DNA of 64,000 bases from positions 109,986,485 to 110,050,484 of the forward strand of contig OZ023273.1 in assembly GCA_964007475.1 (NCBI GenBank), read 5' to 3'. The notes below the pieces were generated by a model, which saw nothing but the letters and a program-made list of their open reading frames with translations, searched no databases and was not told where the DNA came from. This DNA comes from Hybos culiciformis. Taxonomy: Eukaryota > Arthropoda > Insecta > Diptera > Hybotidae. This document shows, in pieces, positions 46,515 to 58,024 of this stretch. How positions within the stretch are numbered: position 1 is the first letter of the stretch; every line of letters begins with the position of its first letter. Position numbers and translations under genes: made by a program.

Positions 46515-48729
46515 AAATCTTAAGTATAAACTTCTGTAGGCAGTTCTATGACTGCTTCGTGTGTTTTTTTTTAAACTGAACTAAATGATATGAATTTAAT
46601 TTACTTTACTTTAATTCAAGTTCAGGCACGTCACAAGGACTCTAGAAGATTTCGGAAGCCAGAATATTCAAATGAGGACCCAAATTAAAAAAAATAAAAT
46701 AAAAGCAAAATTTCAAATAAAACGATCTTATTGTTTAAAACTTGGTAATAAATTGAAAATTATCCATCCACTGAATGTATATTGTATTTTCACCGAAAAT
46801 AGATAAAAATATCTGCAAGAAAGTGGGTGAAATATCTGAAAAATTTGGTTCAAAATTTGTGAACTGTACTTAAAATGGATGTGTATAAAAAAAATTATGT
46901 TCATGATAACGATACTATTTGAATTCAATTTTATTTTGTATCATGTAACCAAAAATCAGGATTCAATTCAAAGCTGCGGGATTGAAGAGAAATATTGCCG
47001 CAACGATAATTCTATTCAATAAGGGCGCTTGATTAAAGTCTAAATAAATTTTAGTACCGAAAACGTGTCATCGAAAACGTGTCATGAAAACGTGTACGCT
47101 ATAAAATAATTTTAAAATTTTTTATTTTGACCAAAAATCTATTATAATTATTGTTGGTTGTTGAATATACTATATTTGAAAGCACAGCATTTCAGCCATA
47201 AAGTTGCAAAATGAATTTTTATGTTCAGCAGTAAAAAAAAATAATATATTTACAATTATAATTATTGTTGGTACTTTTTGACATAAATGTACAAAAGTAT
47301 AAAATTTTACCGCAATTTTCATTGTGGTTAATTTATTTTTCTATGAGGAAAACTAAATTTTGGTTTGTAACAATAATTAATGTAATTTTTAAATTTTATT
47401 TCACTTAAACAAACATAATATAATATACAATATAATGAAATAATTTTAAAAAAATATAATTTAATATTAAAGGTTTTTGTTTAACACTAAATTTTCAATA
47501 TTGTGAAACTAGAATTTATTTTTAATAAAAAATATTCAAGAATTATAGATTTCAATTGTTTGATTACCTACAATAAAAAAAATTAGTTAGGTACTTTAGA
47601 AGATCATAAATTTCTGATCAGTTATATTTTATTTTTTCTAAATACCACGCAAAATTAGAAGGATGTTGCTTTTAGTTTGTTTTTGTGAGCCGATATTTTT
47701 GTCGGCTCACAAAAAAAACTAAAAGCAACATTCTTTAAATTTTCATAAATATTGGTATAGAATAACTTAACGTTTACCCAAAAATTATAATTGCCATTAC
47801 GAGCTTGAGAAATTTATTTCCAAAATGCACTTGACATACATATTTATACATTAAAAATTTTAATTTAATCTTCTATAATATTTTAAAAATATTTTCTATA
47901 AGAAAACTCTGCGGGAAGTTATTATAATTTTTTTCATATTAATATGTGTATAATGTTTATCTAAATAAAATTTTTTTTTTGTTCAAAGATTTTAGAAAAA
48001 TCACGTAAATTATAAATAGCAAAAAATATCCTTCGGCAGATGAAAAATCCTAAATATTCTATGTAGGTATTTTTTAAAATGATGGTGAAAAAAAAACATT
48101 AAGCTTAAGTTATATGTAGCACGAATATACCTACCTTTTTGCATCAAAATAATGGATAAAATAATATGTTAAAAAAGAAAAAGTTAGTGAAACTGAAAGA
48201 TAAATCTAAACAAAAAAAAAATAAAAATTAGAGGAAAAATAAAATTCCAAAAAATTTAGTATGATATAGGTACCTATATATAATGTTCAAATACTTTAAA
48301 TTTTATCTCTTGTTTTTATTGCTCTAGGACTTTTTCAAGAGTTATCAGAAACTTTGCCAAGTGTCTATTTTGTAAATATCGTTTTATAACAGATTGACAT
48401 GACAATATTTTTAAATTAAAAATTTAGTTTAGTTCATTCCAACTAAGTATACGTATATTTAACAATGGCATAAAATAATGATCCTAATAGTACAGGAAAT
48501 AAATTTTATTTGCAAAATCTATGTAATTGTCAGGACATTCAATATTCAATTTTAATAGTTTATATTGTATATTAATATTATTATGTATGTATATAAGAAA
48601 ATAAGGATCAATATATTCTTATATTTTACATTAAAGCATTAAAGATATAAAGATAATGTAGTTTTGTTAGAATCGAGATTAATTATTGTTTTAGGCGATG
48701 ATTGAGTAATGTGTGCAAATTTAATATTA
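46515..48729. other. AT-rich DNA with one short hairpin, no gene seen
   Basis: Apart from the compact hairpin at 47660-47735 nothing recognisable was found. Confidence 0.5.
47660..47735. repeat. Compact 76-bp hairpin, pre-miRNA-sized
   Basis: Arms of about 33 bp (GATGTTGCTTTTAGTTTG then TTTTTGTGAGCCGA and its inverse) pair with two or three mismatches around a loop of about 9 nt. Size and loop resemble a microRNA precursor, but it could equally be a tiny MITE. Confidence 0.6.
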
Positions 48730-48737
48730 TCTGCGAA

Positions 48738-49893
48738 CAGCGGCGGACTGGCACCGTAATTCGGCCCGAGCATTTCAAAATTATTCGTTGCAATATGTCA
48801 CGTGTTTAAAGTCTTTTAAGAGCGTTGTAATGAAATTTGCTTAGAAAATAATAAATGTCCTAAATCTAACTCATAAGCATTTAAAAAATTAGCTTATGTA
48901 AAATTTTAGCATCTATGTTCTATCTAACAATCAAAAATCTGAGTCTACCTCTGTGTATGAAGAAAAATTTATTTTCTACTTTTTCATGCGATTTGGCCTC
49001 AGTTTTGTTTAAAAACTCGTTTTTTATTTATTTTTATTTTCTGTCTTTTTCACTTTAAGTAAATTGTTTTTACAAATTTTTCTCGATTTTTCATGAAAGT
49101 TTTTATGGTTGTTGAAGATTTATCACTAATCATACCGATGAAAATTTTTCCGATGATTTTCCCGCTTTTCCGGGTTTTCCATGGAGTTTTCCACAAAAGC
49201 AAACTTTATACAACTCATTACGCTATACAACTTTGTCTCAGGTTGCAAAACGCTCAAACGCAGAAACTCCCGAAAAACGTTTTACCTGAACTTTCCTAGA
49301 TTTTTTCTGCTGTTTTCACCATTGTCGGAGAAAAAGTAATGATGCCAGTTAATAGATAACTTGATCCTGCATAATTTAGAAAACTTTTTTACCGGAAATT
49401 TTTTCGGAAAAATCGCTGCATTTTTCCTGAAACGGATTTATCACTAATCAAATTTGTACCAAATTTTCAAATGATTTTTCCGGATTTTCTGGGTTTTCAA
49501 TGAAAATTTCCGGTTCTAATTTTGATAGATTCAATTGTCACGCGACATGAACCTGTGTGCCAAATTTCAGCTCGCTGTGATGACGAAAAGCGAGTCTACG
49601 AGAGTGTTGAAAATGGTCAAAATACAGACAGACAAATTCGTGTACGATTTAATAATAATTGTGGCCTCAAAAAGGAAACTAACACTTATTTAAAGAAATA
49701 AATTTTATGAAATCGGCCCCAACAATTTAAATATGTAATTGTTTAATTTAGATAATTCCTTCTTGGATAATCAAATTATTAAAATATTACTTTTAATTCT
49801 AGATTCGTAAGCTTTTAAAGAATATATTATATTAAAAAAACTGTCGGCCCACCGGGCATTTGCCCGGTATGCCCGACTGCCAGTCCGCCGCTG
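48738..49893. mobile_element. hAT-type element with nested repeat, 1156 bp
   Basis: Perfect 8-bp duplications TCTGCGAA lie at 48730-48737 and 49894-49901. The ends CAGCGGCGGACTGGCA match perfectly in inverse orientation and continue as GC-rich subterminal motifs (GGGCATTTGCCCGG near 49856). The middle, 48929-49688, is a copy of the repeat at 21865-22577, so the host element may really be about 0.4 kb with a 0.76-kb insertion. Confidence 0.88.
48929..49688 (+). repeat. Nested copy of the 22-kb dispersed repeat
   Basis: Runs from AATCAAAAATCTGAGTCTAC to AACACTTA, opposite in orientation to 21865-22577. Both boundaries coincide in the two places, which suggests a mobile unit with defined ends. 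Family not recognised. Confidence 0.65.
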
Positions 49894-49901
49894 TCTGCGA
49901 A

Positions 49902-50180
49902 TAGAACAAAATTACAATCATATTAATATTCGAGTTTTTCTTCTTTTTTTTTTATTCTTCTGTACGCATCATAATAAAGCAAAGTTTCATATATTCAAAT
50001 TGCTAAGAATACAAAAATGTTTATTTTTTTAATATAAAATAATAATATTTTCTTAATTTATGATCTGCGATAATGCTAACAATATCGGAAAATCTGATCG
50101 GTACAGAATTATATATTTAAATATTCTTATTAACTACTTTTTGTAACATAATCATAATGTATTCAAAAGAAATATATGTA

Positions 50181-50218
<38 letters not shown>

Positions 50219-51650
50219 ATATATATTTAATATATTATTAAATATTTTTATACATATTACACTTACATACTTTAAGGCAAAACAATATAATCTGATATAG
50301 AGACTCAATAATAGATATCTTGAGTGTATCAGACTCATACTTATACTGAATTAAAAAGGGTTAATACACAAAGTTTTATAACTTTCAAGGAACTTTTTTA
50401 TTATTTTATAAATAAGAATAGTATAATTATTATTATGTATTAAAATGCAATTATAAAAGCTTTCTCGATTTACATTTTCATTTTTTTTATTTATTTATCA
50501 TCACAAAAATAAAACAGATTAAACGGAGAAATTTCGTGCAAATAATTTACCCCAAAAACGAATACTTAAAATATTCTTCATTCTGCCTGGTGTTAAAAAA
50601 GATAAACAAGATGTATAAAAGTTGTAAAAGTTTTTTTTTAACTTTGTAAATTTTTCATACATGTAGGTAGGCAAGGCCTTGTATATAGGTACGTAATGTA
50701 ATGTATCTATATTGCATTACGTTTTTATGAATATCATCAATATTATTTTTTTTTTAACTGAAAACTCAAAACAATTTTTATTTAAAATCTTTATTTAAAA
50801 TAGAAATTTTTGTTCAATAAAAATTAATTATGGTTTAAGTGAAATTATTTTTTTAACCAAGGCAAATGTAATTTCCTCGCGAGATAATGTTATCTATTTT
50901 CGTTTTTCAAATACAAATGGAACAATATTCCTAAATAATTTACGAAAAATTTTAAATTCGGTCACAGTTTCAGAAACTTGTATCTAACTAACATTGTCGG
51001 CACCTTTGGTTGTGAGGTCGATACCCATCTGGGGCTGAAATTTGTGTAAATTTTCACAATTCTACTAGATCTACTAACTAAACGTTCGGGTTGTTTTTAA
51101 AATTATAAAAAAAAAATCATTCCGCACTCTGTATACATTTTTTGAATTAACTCTTTTGTGCGGTATTGATATGGTTTATTCTTGAACCTAACTTTCTTTT
51201 ACCTTTCTTGGGTTTATTCCAAGGCTATGATGCTAATGATGATAATTTAGAAAAACAAATATTTTAGGCAGGTATTATTTATAAGTTTATTATTAAAAAA
51301 TTGCTAAAATGATGATTAAAAGCTTATGTCGACGTAAAATGAAACATAATTTAATTGCTATTATCCTATTACCAATTAAAATTAACACAATCATTATAAA
51401 GTTATAAGCTTATTTTCAATTTATATAAGCAAAAAAAAACCTTTTTGAAATAAATAATTGCATATAAAATTAAATTATTAAATTATTAATGATTAACATT
51501 ATCTAGTTCTAGATATTATATTTACATTTCTTTTGTTACATTTTTGTTACATTTCTTATTTACATTGAATAATTTAATTTTTAAAATTAACATTTTTTTT
51601 ACTTACAACAAAACATAACTGATAATCAATATAAACATATTAAGATACTC
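49902..51650. other. AT-rich DNA with (TA)n microsatellite
   Basis: (TA)n at about 50178-50215 followed by TTTAATATA repeats. No gene seen. Confidence 0.55.
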
Positions 51651-51658
51651 CTTCAACG

Positions 51659-51998
51659 CAGACTCCGACGCCGACGAGTTTTTGGCTGCGGCGGTTTTTG
51701 GCTGCGGCGTGCGGCGTTACCGGCGTGCTAAAAAAAAAGAAAAAAAAAAAAAAAAGAGCAAAAAAAAAAAAAAAAAAACGAAAAAAAAAAAAAAAAAACG
51801 AAAAAAAAAAAAAAAAAAAAAACGAAAAAAAGAAAATTAACCAAAAAAATATTAGAAAAATTTTTAGCACGCCGATACAAAATATAAAAATGCGGCGCAA
51901 GGCGTACGCACTGAAATCTCGAAAAAAATGTTGGCGAAAAAAAAAATGGTTTGCGGCGGTCAGCGCACGGCGTATTTTCCTTGTCGGCGTCAAATCTG
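51659..51998. mobile_element. Small hAT-type element with A-tract core, 340 bp
   Basis: Perfect 8-bp duplications CTTCAACG lie at 51651-51658 and 51999-52006. Inverted ends are CAGACTCCGACGCCGAC and CAGATTTGACGCCGAC. GC-rich shoulders full of GCGGC/GCCGAC motifs surround a core of about 110 nt (51729-51840) of A-runs broken by CG or G. The poly-Lys and poly-Phe frames across it are artefacts of the A-tracts. Confidence 0.85.
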
Positions 51999-52006
51999 CT
52001 TCAACG

Positions 52007-52682
52007 TAATTTTATAAAAGCCCTTTTGTTTGTAAATAAATTCGAACAGCTGATACGAAACAAAACATAAACAAATGATATTTTACTCTTTTACACAATA
52101 CCTGTTAAATTACATTAGTTGAAAAGACTTTTAATGAAATTCTGTTAAAAATTACATACTGTTTGTGTCGAAATAATTATAAAGTTGAAGAAATTTTTGC
52201 AAATTTTTTTTATATTAATTTTAATTTTTAAAACTTAAAAAAAATTATTAAAAATTTGTGAAAATATAAATTTATTAATTGTATTTCATTAATTAAAAGA
52301 AATTTTGTGAAAAAATTATGAAAATATGTAAAAAATAATGAATTTTAAAAATTTTCTTTTGAAGAAAGAAAAAATCAAAAAAAAATCGATAATTTTTTCT
52401 TTCATAAAATCAAAAAATTAAGAACGCATAAATTTTTTGATAAATTTTCGCTAAAAAAATAAATAAAATAAAATAAAAATTTATTAAAAAGAAAAAGAAA
52501 TTACTTAAAATAAAGGTAATAAAAACAAATGTTTAATAAAGAAAAAAAAAATCCATATTCCTCCTTAATGTTTTTATTTAATTTAATTTGATACATAAAT
52601 GCGACGAAAAATAGCAGAAGTATTGTAGTAAATATTTTTTTTGCATAGATAGACAAACAGTAGGTATAGTTTTATTTGTTGA
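52007..52682. other. AT-rich DNA, no gene seen
   Basis: No feature recognised. Confidence 0.5.
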
Positions 52683-52685
52683 TTA

Positions 52686-53050
52686 GGGACTGTTCACATA
52701 TTACGTAACGCTTTTTTTGCCGTTTTTTAACCCCCCCCCCCCCCCATAGTAACAGATCGTAACAAATTCCGAAGACCCCACCCCCCAGAAGAATAACGTA
52801 ACAAAAGTTAAACACTTTTTAAAGTACTTTTTGAACAATTTTTTTATTCGAATAATTCATTATAACTTAAGTTTTTTTTTGCGTGCATTAATATTATATT
52901 TAGTGTAATTTTTTTTATAAAAAGGAGGAAATTTGGTTACATAACATTTTTATAAACACCCCCCCCCCCCCCCGCCGTAACAAACCGTAACAAATTTTCA
53001 AACCCCCCCCCCCCCCAACCTAAGCCGTTACGTAATTTGTGAACAGCCCC
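52686..53050. mobile_element. PIF/Harbinger-like MITE with poly(C) tracts, 365 bp
   Basis: Inverted ends GGGACTGTTCACATATTACG and GGGGCTGTTCACAAATTACG are flanked by the 3-bp duplication TTA (52683-52685, 53051-53053), the PIF/Harbinger hallmark. The C15 tract at 52731-52745 and two further C-runs near 52958-52973 and 53002-53016 lie on one strand; CGTAACAAA motifs accompany them. No coding capacity. Confidence 0.8.
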
Positions 53051-53053
53051 TTA

Positions 53054-54887
53054 GTGAATGAAACACTAAAAACCAAGTCATAATAAAAATGTCAAAATAT
53101 ATATTAATATGTCAAACTAACATTAAATGTAAACCATGTTGGTAAAATTTTATAACGTAAAATATTATTAAACAAGGGCAATACATTTTAGCCCATGTAT
53201 TTTTTGTACTTTTATTAAGGTAATATTCATTCATGTAAATGTCAAAAAAAGAAAAGACTCAAATAAAGAATTTACTTACTTACTTAATTAGTGAATATGT
53301 ATATATGTTAGAAATATGTACAGGTACACGTTCGTAATTTATTTCTAAAATAAATGGGTGAGAAAGTTTCGGCTTGTTTGCTTCAGCACAGTTAATACAT
53401 TTGTGTCTGGTTTCGAACAAAAAATTGTGGGCAAAAAAATCAAACTTTCACTGTTTATTTGATTAAAACTTTAAGAAGATATATTTTAAATAATTCATAT
53501 GTTTTTGATACCAATCCAAAACAAACTCTTGTTCATTGTAGGTAGTAGTTAAACGGAAACAATATCTAATTAATTTTAGAACATGGTTGCGTATTTGCGA
53601 AATTCGACCTCTTAAGCAAATATTTAGCACAGTGTTATAGTTTTATCCGTACTGCTCAATATTAAACGTGTTTTTCTATTAACTACTCAATTTTCACCTT
53701 ACTCACTTTTGACATAAATATTAGATAGGCACCTATAAGGTTTTTCCGGGAGCCATACGTAATCTGGAAAACGAAATTTCGAAATCTCGAAAATTTCTTT
53801 AAATGCCGAGATTCAAAACCCCGAAACAAATGTTATTCCTAAAATCCCAAAAACACGAAAAAAAATTTTTTAATTTTCTTACGAACGCAAAGTACACATT
53901 AGATACACTTACCCAAGTTTATTCACACTTTTATTCATTTTTCATACATTTTAAACCGAGGAATATTATAATAAGGCAGTAAAGTAATAAAAAAAAAAAT
54001 GCAAAAAAAAAGAGGTAGAGATAAAATGATAAATACAAAATTTGTTATTTAAAATTTTATCAAAGGAAAAAATTAAAATCAACTACGACAAGTTCTTATT
54101 ATTATTATTTTTTTTATGCTTTAATTCAAATTTATTATTTAGAATTTTAGATTAAAAAATGTTTAGTATAAAAATTATCAAATTTATTTTCCATTAAGTA
54201 TGTTAAATAAAAAGTAAAATAAGTAAGTAAATAAATTCTAGAAAATCATCGTATTAAACGTCGTCGTATTAAACTTTTAATATTTTGCGAAATGCTGAAA
54301 AAAAAAAAAGTAAAAAGTTTAAACACTTTTTTCTAAACTTCTTGAAACCCACATTTCAACAAAAACTAAATCCCAAAAACAAAAAGTTTATTAAGTAATC
54401 AGTTACTCATTATTAGAATAGGTATTATTTTTAAAAGTGAATTGATGAAAGAAAAACAAATTTAAAAAGATAAAAATACCTGTCTTAAGTAAATAAATGA
54501 AATAAAACTTATAATGCAAAAATATTGTTAAAATCATCCAGTTTATTTATTTTCACTTACGTTATTGTTGTTGTTCTGTCAAATTACTTATGGTGTTATA
54601 GTGTCTTCAGAACATTGAGTTTTTAGCATTCTATACTAGCACTTGTTCATTGGAGCGTGTCAGAATAAATGTTAAAAATAACTTTTCTTCAGTGTCCTAC
54701 AGATATCAAACGATTTTAGATTTTAGATTTATTAAATATAAGAAAAAAAACCGACCACTTTCATATGCTAACAAAAACCGTTCAAATACTTCTTTTTTTT
54801 TTTAATTTAAACAAATTAGTCGATGTCTTATAGTTCAAAAATAAATAAAAAATTTCGTTTCATTGTGATTCTTTAATTTAACAAAAA
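53054..54887. other. AT-rich DNA, no gene seen
   Basis: A low-complexity patch of CCCGAAA / TCCCAAAA-type units at about 53745-53870 looks like a decayed minisatellite. Otherwise nothing recognised. The 5' part of the following Tc1/mariner element must end in here, but its terminal repeats were not identified. Confidence 0.45.
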
Positions 54888-55818
54888 ATGAAGGTTGAAC
54901 AAGTTAAAAGAAGAAAATTAATTTTGTACAAACACCTTGAAAATCAAAATTTGTCTCAGCGTGCACTATGAAAACTATTGAAAATTACCAAAAGTACTAT
55001 CCAGAATGTATTAAGTAAATTTAAGGAAGTTCAGAGTGGGGACAGAAAGCAAGGGTCAGGAAGAAAAAGCGGTTTTGTCGATAAAAAATTAAAAAGTCGG
55101 GCCATAGCCGCAATAAAACGAAACCCTAACTTGAAACATCAAAGTCATCTGTCCAAAGAATTAAAGCCCAAGCTGGAATGAGAAGATTCAAAGTTTGAAT
55201 TGTTCCAGTTCGGTCCATAGAGCAACATTTGAGGGCAAAAACACGCGCTCGAAAATTGTATCAAAAATTTTAACAAAATTTCCCTGTTGTGTTATGGATG
55301 ATGAAACTTATTGTAAAACCGATTTCCAACAAATTCGTGGTCAAGATTTTTATGTTGCTTCTGGTGGGGGAGAAGTTGCAGATAAATTTTAAAATAGAAA
55401 ACAAGCAAAATTTCCGAAAAAATTCCTAATTTGACATGCTATTTGTTCTTGCGGCTTCAAGTCTAAGCCTTTCGTGACAACTGGAACCATTAATTCTGAA
55501 ATTTACTTGAAAGAGTGTCTCAAGAAAAGGCTTATTCCATTTATAAAGTCTCATAGCACTCCTACTTTATTTTGGCCAGACTTAGCCACGTGTCATTACA
55601 GCAAAACATGTTTAAAGTTTTATGAGGAAAACTTCATTAATTTCGTTCCAAAATATGCAAATCCTCCAAATTGTCCACAGCTACGCCCAATAGAGAGATT
55701 TTGGTGCCATGTTAAAAGAAAATTGAAAAAAACAAAAAAAACAACTATCGATATGACTGGATTTAAAAAACAATACAAAAAAGCATCAGATTCAATAACT
55801 TTGGTAGTAAATTTTTGA
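54888..55818 (+). pseudogene. Broken Tc1/mariner transposase (DD37E type)
   Basis: From an ATG at 54888 the frame reads a Tc1-type DNA-binding region but meets TGA at 54969-54971. It continues in frame (helix-turn-helix residues KITKSTIQNVL, then GSGRKSG) to a stop at 55179. After a frameshift, 55195-55392 supplies the MDDETYCK catalytic block and GEVADKF, then another stop. A further shift leads to 55474-55818 with LFWPDLATCHYS and PPNCPQLRPIERFW. The second Asp and the final Glu are separated by 37 residues, that is DD37E, a group known from insects. Both catalytic Asp motifs and the Glu survive, but at least one stop and two shifts make it inactive. Confidence 0.88.
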
Positions 55819-55859
55819 TTACGAAAAATATATTAGTATGTGATTATATTAAGTTATAT

Positions 55860-56079
55860 CATAGATTAAGAATACAGAAAGATGGGAAGCTTCATACAAC
55901 ATTATTTTTGGTATTTTTAAGTCAATGTGTTAGTGAAACAAAATAAAATACGTGATAATTATCAATAGTATATGAAAAGAATTTTATTTAGTTTTACTAA
56001 CACCTTCACATAAAAATACCAAAAAAGACTGAAAAAATGTTGTATGAAGCTTCCCATCTTTCTGTATTCTTAATCTATG
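55860..56079. mobile_element. Palindromic MITE, 220 bp, 7-bp target duplication
   Basis: Inverted ends CATAGATTAAGAATACAGAA, perfect over more than 40 bp (through AGATGGGAAGCTTCATACAACAT), are flanked by direct repeats GTTATAT (55853-55859, 56080-56086). It sits 330 bp upstream of the WDFY3 start codon, possibly in its promoter or 5' UTR. Confidence 0.8.
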
Positions 56080-56086
56080 GTTATAT

Positions 56087-56411
56087 TAAACAAAATATTC
56101 TGATCCATCACCCGTTTTGTTTGACTGCGACTTCAATCCGAATTCAATTATAGGAATATTAAACAATAAAGTTTATATGAGACATTACAATTACATAATG
56201 TATATATAGTTCTTAATTCTTATCAATTTTGTATAACAGAAAGTTTGTATTTAAAATTACACATTACAAAAACATTACCTAAATCTTTTTTTTTATTTAT
56301 CTTTTTAGAATGTTTTGACTGACGTTATCATTGCAAAATATTTTAAACATTATATTAACGGGGAATCATAATTTGATTGAATAAATTTATATTCTATCTA
56401 TTTACCCCATT
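56087..56411 (+). other. Upstream region/5' leader of WDFY3 gene
   Basis: A possible splice acceptor (TTTTTAG ending at 56308) suggests that 56309-56411 is the end of a 5' UTR exon spliced from an upstream leader that is not identified. No clear TATA box seen. Confidence 0.35.
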
Positions 56412-57991
56412 ATGAATGTTATGCGAAAATTAAGAAGTGTTGGTAGTGGAGGCAATGCAAGCAATATTAATTCAACAATAGGCAATACTGCAATTGCAAA
56501 TTATGATGACTCAAGTATTAATTCATCTCACACCCAATTAAGTTTGATGCATTTGAAGAAGCTTTTTAATGAGTATACACATCCGAAGGAACCATTAAAT
56601 GAACATGAAAGAGATTTAAAATTATATAATATGCTACCCTTGTTTTGTAAGGTAAGTTTAGCGATTAATTTATTAATAATATCATTAATTGTTATTTCTG
56701 TCGAGTCCATTTGATAGTATTGTTTTACGGGGTGTTTTAAAAATCCTAGTTGATGAGGATTTGTCATCCAATGGATTTTATTCTGTGCTCCTTAACTTAA
56801 AATCTAAATCGTCTTTCATAGAGTACGATTCAAATCACTTGACCAATCCGTTATGCAAAGCTTTCCCTTTCCATTACAAAATTCCATATAAAATTGCATG
56901 AGCTTTTTTTTCTTAAATAATTTCCCCTAAATAAATAAAATATATATTATTTATATAATTATTTTATATATTTTTTTGTTTAATCATCTTTTTATTTTAG
57001 GTTTTCAGCACAACACCAGCATCTGATATGAGTGAGAAGTTTTGGGATTGTGTTGCATTCTGTCAACAAGTATCACGTTTAATTGTTACAGAGATAAGTA
57101 AACGTGCATCCAATCAAAGTACCGAAGATGCATCGGTAGCAATTGTAAAATTTTTAGAAATTGAAAATTGTGAAGAATCTAGTTCGGGTTGGATGTTGCT
57201 ATCAACATTAAATTTATTGGCAAATGGAGATGTATCGTTAATTCAGGTAGCTGTGCAATTTAATAACTTGATAGCTAATAATTTTAATTTATTTTCCTTC
57301 TTCTTTTATATAATCGATTTTAACACATTTTTTTAATTTATTGTAATAATTTGTGTTCACTCATCATTTTAATGTTTTTTTTTAGTTTATTAGGAAAAAA
57401 AAGAAAATTTTACAAATTGGAAATGATTAACATAATTTTAAGGATTTTTATGAAAACAATATTTAAGAAATTTTTTTCAAAAAAAAATTGGTATGCCTAT
57501 AATTTTTCAATTTACAAAAGTGAATAATTGCTTTCGCTTCAAAATAAAATTGCTTCTGCTTGTAGATAGTTTTAAAAATATTTGATAAAAAAAATAGATA
57601 AACTGGATACTTATTGTAAGCTGCTTTAAATTTGTCAGCGCTATTTTTGTATTTTTTTTTTTGTAATTTAGAGAATTAACAATTTAAGCTCAATTTTCCA
57701 AACATTTTCACTAAAATGTCTTCTTTTTTTTGTTATTATGATATTCTACATTCATTAAATAACATCTTAGACAATTTAATGATAGATTTTCAGTACTTGT
57801 AATAATTTTAAATGTAAATTCATAACATTTTAAATCGTTTCAAATAGATTTTATATGAAATTTAAACTGAATTAAAAAGTCCACCGAATTCAAAATCTAT
57901 ATATTCTAAGTTTTGAGTAGTTGTTTGTCTAATAAGATGTGTGATTAGCCCAATGTTTAATATATTTTTTCATTTTATGATTTGATTCACT

Positions 57992-58024
<33 letters not shown>

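Noticed and set aside
50995..51045. GAGGTCGATACCC patch resembling a tRNA T-arm
   Set aside because: No box A at the right distance and no paired stems.
51698..52009. Lys-rich and Phe-rich frames of about 100 residues
   Set aside because: Produced by the A-tract core of a small hAT-type element with proven ends.
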